Assembly (NCBI RefSeq): GCF_040802235.1
Contig: NC_133156.1
Coordinates: forward strand, 27,547,343 to 27,611,342
Direction of reading: 5' to 3'
Source: Manis javanica
Taxonomy: Eukaryota; Chordata; Mammalia; Pholidota; Manidae
DNA length: 64,000 bases
This document shows positions 58,860 to 64,000 of the stretch, piece after piece (within the stretch, counting starts at the first letter, position 1; each line of letters starts with the position of its first letter). The notes under the pieces are model-generated. The model did not search any database, was not told the origin of the DNA, and was given only the letters and a program-made list of their open reading frames with translations. The position numbers and the translations under genes are program-made.

Positions 58860-58990
58860 CTTTAATAACAGAGCCCCTTTTGTTTCCGAGCATATGGGAT
58901 ATTTCATACATGCTGAAGACATTAGCCATCTATATTTTTAAGGGCTCCAGCTAAAGGATGAATAAATACAGCCCATATTCTACTCAGCAA
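58860..58990 (-). promoter_or_regulatory. SYNPO: AT-rich promoter-like block upstream of the candidate exon
   Basis: A non-repetitive AT-rich block sits between two GC-rich regions. On the minus strand it holds TTATTAAAG, an E-box-like CATATG and TTAAAAATAT (one base off the MEF2 consensus). It does not resemble any repeat family I know. A muscle or podocyte promoter is a reasonable but untested reading. Confidence 0.35.
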
Positions 58991-61900
58991 ACATGCATAC
59001 AGAGAGCTGACTTCTGGAGCATTTCAAAACCCAAGGAGAAAGCTCCCAGTGACACCAGACACTTAAAAATAAATATATTTCTAAAACCTGAGGCTTGCCT
59101 TGCGCTCTCTTGGAACCGCCTGGAGGCCTTGAGCTCCTTTTCTGCCCCCACCCCCGCTTCATCCCCCCCATCTCCCACTCTACAGCAGTAAAAGCAACCT
59201 CCTGGGCTCCAGCTCCTGTCCTGATTCTCTTTCCCAGGACTCCCAACTCCCAGCAGGATCCCAGTGCCTCCAAGTTCCAAAAAAGCTTGGCAATCTTTGC
59301 CTTCCTTATTTCAGAGATACCATCAAGGCCCAGAAAGGGGCAGAGACTTGCCTGAGGTCACACAGCAAATCAGGATCCTGAGCCAAGGGGCAGTGCCTTC
59401 CTCTTTCAACAGGAGTTATCTCCCCCACTTCCCCACCTCGGGTTGGGGGTGGGGAGACCCCAGGTTCCCAGAGGGAGGGCCAAGTCGTGGGCTGGGAGAG
59501 TGCCTGCCTGCCTTTCCCACCAGAGTGCTGCTCTGGGCACCCTGCCCCGCCCCCTCTTCCCACCGCCCCCCCCCACTGCGCTGCAATCCTGGGCACCCAT
59601 CCAGGGACGATGTCAGCAGGGCTGGGAACTGGGCCGGCCCCAGGAAGTCCCCTTCAGGCTGGCAGATCCCAACAGGCCTGGAGGCTCAGGTGAGAGAAAC
59701 TCCCTCCCAGACAGCTCAGCTCCTAGTCCCTTGTGCTCTCAATCTGTCCTCTGGAGGAAAACAGTCTTAGAGAGGGTGGGCCTCACCCAAAGTTGCAGCA
59801 ACAGGATCGTAGAGTGGAACAGAACGGTGACCCCAGTGCCTGCAGGCACGCTTTGCTGGCAAGTTATTCCCCAGCTCCCCCCAGCAGGGGACCCTTCTTC
59901 TGGGTGTGCTGGTATGCCATCCTCTCCACTGATGTGTGCTCACCCCCAAGCAGTGGCCTCAGCTTCCCACTCCTGTTTGAGTTCAGTCCCTTCTCACCAA
60001 TTGTCTAACCATCCATTAGGTTGAGTAATTAACACAATGCTTGACACATAGTAAGTGCCCATAATAAATGTGAACAATTTATTATGATGATATTCACTGA
60101 GCTTCTACCATACATCAAGCCCTGTGCCAGGCACAGGGGCAGTCATAGTTACCATGAGATAAGTTCCACACTCCCAGGATCATGGAAGAGAAAGAGCCTC
60201 CCTCTGGGGAGACATCTCCCCATTTGGGAGAAACTGAGGCTCAGAGACATTCAGATGCTTCCCCAGGCCACACTGATGGAAAATGATGGGTCAGGGCCTC
60301 CAGCCAGGACTTCCTGACTCCAGAGTCCGTGCTGGTAACCCTCTAGGGCTCACTCATCACCGTGTCCTCAGGACAGCCCAGTGCTATGTTATTATTGAAT
60401 GTCTTTACATTTAATAAGAGTAAGCATGCAGAATATCCCAACCCTCCATGAAAAAGGGGAATTGATGCAAGAGCTGGAGACCTGGGTTCTTGATCTTGCC
60501 CTGCCACTAATAGCTGTGTGAGGTCCCTTCTCTAAGGACACAATTTTTCTCCTCTGTGAAGTGGAGATTAGTGTTTCACTGAGTTATGAAGACATAAATG
60601 ATGTGAGGGGGCTTCGCCAAGTACATTGTGATTTCTGCATCTGGAATTTCACCTTGTGGATGGATTCTGGCATTAAATCCTGTCTGGGTTCCAACAGGCC
60701 CTGACTAGCCTCCTTGCCAGTGGATGCCCCTTGCTGTAACGTGCATCTGTGCCCAGAGTCAGCTTCCTGAAGAAGCCTGGGCATCTCATCACCCCCACAG
60801 GGACCCCACAGCAGCTCCCCTTGGTCCCAGAGCAGCCAGTGAGTTAGAAGGACATTCAAGACCCCTAGGACCCTGGTCCCACCTAAGCCTTCCCCAGCAT
60901 TCCCAACCCAGACCCACAATGCATGTCAGCCTGACGTCATCAGGCCTCCAGGAAGCCTTCCTGCTCCCAAGTGATCTGAGCTGTCCCCACCCTCACCTGC
61001 CCATCTTTATCATCAGTTTACTGATGAAGAAGGTCCCTAGACTTCAGTGCACACACTTGACAGTCTTTTTTGGTGACAGCTCAGAGGCATTTCCAGAAAG
61101 GGGCTTCATATGAGTTCTTGTCTGTGCTCTGGAAAGTAGGAAGATTTCCAGGTAAATGAGAGGTTGCTGTCTTGTTGCGAATTCTTTCATAAGATAATAA
61201 GAAAACAGCCATTGGTGAAGCACTTACTCTGTGTCAGGCACTTTCACATGCATTGCCTGATCTGTTCTTGACGACCTGACAACTGAATGAGGCTGGTAGG
61301 GAGGCTGAATCATTTTCCTGAAGCCCAGCCCGTATCAGCAGAGCCAGTATTCAAGCACGGCCTGCCTGGCTCTGCCCGCACTCTTGACGGGCTTTTTGGT
61401 TTTCTATCTGCACTGACAGTGTGAGCTCCTGGAGGAGTGAAATCTGACCTCAGAATTTTCATTCTCTCCCCAGCATTGCTTTGTTCCTAATGACCTTAGT
61501 GACTATTTGCTGGACTGAACACTAGAGTGGTCCTGCTAAGATTCTCCGATGCAGGGAGGCGGTGTGAGTGTGTGTGTGTGTGTGCACCACAGCACCCAGC
61601 ACTGCCTTCCCAGGCTGGCAAGCTCTGCCTAGTCTTCACGGAGCCCATGACCCACAGCACATCAGTTCGAGGCAAGCGGGCACTCCCGGGCATCGTCCTG
61701 CTGCTGGCGAACGTGACGGTTTTGACTCACTCTGTTTCCAGCCTGGGCTGCTCCACCTCTCCTCTGACAACTCCACTCCAGGAGGTCACTATACTAATGG
61801 GAACAACACACTGTAGCCCAGAACTCCTGGGCCCAGGGGCCCTGCATGAGGCTTAGGGAGGCTTCGTATCTAGGGCAAAAGTTCTGGAGCAAAGAGCTCA

Positions 61901-64000
61901 GAATAAGGGGTAGCAAATGCAGATATGAAGAAACAGGAAAGCCCAAAGCCCACTGCCCCCCACTTGCAACTTAGTGGAAGCCACGGGAAGACAGCAGGGA
62001 TGGTATCTTGATTTCCTGAGGAGGGCATACCATTACAGCCCTCAGCTCCCAAACCTTCGCTTCGCTGCCTCACAAGTAAGCAGCATCATTTACCATTCAG
62101 GCTCCCCTCAAGGGGTCAGATTGTGAAGAGAAGCCATGAGGGTTTGCTACCCTAACAGGCTCCTTGGCTGGGCATGTGGCCATGCCAATTGGTGTAAAAT
62201 TCATACACCATCTTCCTTCACCCTCCAGGCTCTATGTGCTGATTCGGGGCTTGAGTGAATGGGGGCCCTGAGACAGAGTTGGACGTGGCAGCCCCTTCAC
62301 AGTCCCCTCCGGCCTGCTCAGCAGGTCGCTGATCACTAAGCTGCTTCCTGGGGCTCAGGAAGGCCTCCTGGCCTGCGAGAGGGGAGGACTACGGGCCCAG
62401 AAACTCTCATCTCTGCCAGAGCGACCCTCACCGGGGCCCCCTCTGACACATGAGCCGCCCTGATCAGATCACTGGTAATTGAGTTGCTTTGGGGGGTAAA
62501 TTCCATCCAGATGTGGGGGGCGGGGTAGACTTCCCGAGCAGAGCAGGGGTGGGGGGCTGATACATGGGGGCCATTCGGCCAACTTGCCAAGCACCCAGGA
62601 GGCCTAGGATAGAACATCATCTTCAGAAAAAGCCAGAAATAGAATTTCAGGGCCAGGACATCTGAACCCAACCTTCCTTAGTGGGTAGATGGGGAAACTG
62701 AGGCCTGGAGAGCCTAGAGAGCAAAGGGATTGCCCCAACAGAGATCAGTGGGTCCCGGATCTCCCGTCTGGCCCGACCTCTTAGGTCTGGGGGTTTTTAG
62801 GTTGAACTAGGCAGAGTAGTCTCTTCCCCAGAGATTCCCATCAGGCTTCGGACTAGGACGTCAGGAGTGGGGGTCAAGGAGTAGGGAATCTGTGGATGGG
62901 GAAGCTCTAATCCCCTCCAGTTTAAACCCCCAAAACCAGAGAGAGTTCTGCATTCCATTTCCAGGCATGGGGATGGGGGAGAAGGCTCTAGGCAGAAGCC
63001 CACAGACAACATGTGCCCCACTCTGTCCCATGCCTGAGCCCTGGGGGGAAAGCCCGTGGCCCAGGCCCCTAGTCCCAGGGGAGGCCCCTCCACATTTCTC
63101 CCTTTTGACCTCCTGGGGCCACATACCTCCCTGGCTCCTCCAGGCTGACTTACTGGAAGGCAGGAAGAGGCCAGCCAGCCTTAGGCTGGGGAAGGAAGGG
63201 GCATGAGAACTCGGAGAGAATGAGAGGAAACGAGGGGGGAGTGGGCCGGGGTGGGGGGAGATTAAGAAGGGAATTTTTTTCCTTCTGCCTCATGTTTTGG
63301 CTGCCTTAGTGTGAGCATGTCTAGGCGCCTTATCGCAAAGTCCAGCCTAGTCTGCAGCAGGAAGAAAACAGTGTCTGTAGCGGGAGAAATCACATTGGAT
63401 GGAACATCCCTTCGGAAGGCACTGTGGGGCTCTCACCAGCAGGCAGCCGGACGCCGCACACCTCCCGTCTGACCGTCCCCAGATCCCTAGTCTTTCTCTC
63501 TTCACCCTCCCCTGGTCCCCTGCCTTGCTGCCTCTCCAGAGAGTGTCCTGTGCCAAACCCGTTGGAGAAGGTTGGACCATCTATCCAAGCCCAAGTTCTA
63601 GTCCTGTCTCTGACTCTGTGTGACCTGGGCCAAATTCCTTCCTCTCTCGGAGCCTCCGTTTCCCTTAAGTAAAGGGCAGGGAGGGAGATTTGACCCAAAG
63701 GGTTCTACAGATGGACCAGAGGCTTCTAAAGATCCTTCCATCATTTACACCTTGTGACACTGCCATTATACTTAGGGGTTCTGTGGACTGTGAAAATGTT
63801 CAACTTCTACCCAAACGCTACCCCATGTTAAATGTCTGATAAAAACATGCACACCTCCTTCATTCCCATTAAACACATGAAACTCTTGCCAAAACCTCAG
63901 GTAAAGCCTCCCAATCTGCAGCTTGTGCAGCTGAGAAGGGGGGCCCCAGCTCCCACCTGCCAAGTCCTGGAAGAGCACAAGGCTTTCAGGGGTTTTTTGG
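58991..64000. other. Region upstream of SYNPO; no gene recognised
   Basis: Noncoding by appearance. Contains MIR-type pieces at about 59295-59400, 60095-60340, 61200-61385 and 62670-62770, a short GT run near 61568-61584 and a G-rich quadruplex-like run at 63234-63259. The predicted frames are GC-rich or repeat-derived and match nothing I know. In human the next gene upstream is NDST1, which is not visible here. Confidence 0.6.
61200..61385 (-). repeat. MIR SINE
   Basis: 'gaagcacttactctgtgtca', 'ggcactttcacatgcattgc', 'gagccagtattcaagcacgg' follow reverse MIR order. Confidence 0.8.

Overview
This is a piece of mammalian nuclear DNA with intron-rich genes, CpG islands, fossil MIR and MER5-type repeats, and one truncated LINE-1. 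I see no Alu, rodent B1/B2, carnivore or ruminant SINE, which argues weakly against primates, rodents, carnivores and ruminants. A placental mammal from another lineage, perhaps laurasiatherian, fits best; the species cannot be fixed from the window.

The main gene is SYNPO (synaptopodin, the actin-associated protein of dendritic spines and podocyte foot processes), on the minus strand, so it reads from high to low coordinates. Three coding exons are clear: 39138-39519 (start codon and first 127 codons, in an exon reaching 39772), 11764-14144 (the large central exon) and 6301-6978 (the C-terminal exon of the long form). Splice sites and phases agree: phase 1 between the first two, phase 0 between the last two. 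The central exon carries its own stop codon (11764-11766) and an internal donor (11793/11792). The locus can therefore make a short form ending in the central exon and a long form ending in the last exon. A third, C-terminal-only form (Synpo-T type) can start at 6861. The upstream-start short form would be 920 residues, the inner-start short form 682, the inner-start long form 898, and the upstream-start long form 1136.

Downstream of SYNPO on the same strand, the left edge holds the first coding exon of MYOZ3 (calsarcin-3 / myozenin-3), positions 207-268. The SYNPO-MYOZ3 tandem order matches the human locus. SYNPO's long-form 3'UTR (about 3838-6300) contains a composite (GT)n array in which the microsatellite and its flank were duplicated together.

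Promoter-like places for SYNPO are a possible 5' exon near 58682-58840 preceded by an AT-rich block, a CpG island at about 33.0-33.9 kb with a strong minus-strand splice donor, and an intronic CpG island at about 22.1-22.56 kb with a perfect palindrome containing TTACGTAA. These are inferences.

The rest is intron and flanking DNA with old repeats. The only young-looking mobile element is a 5'-truncated, frameshifted LINE-1 (48764-51081) flanked by a perfect 16-bp target duplication and inserted into an older DNA-transposon-like fossil. I found no undescribed multi-gene system; the unusual signals are architectural (alternative ends, internal promoters, compound microsatellites, nested repeats).
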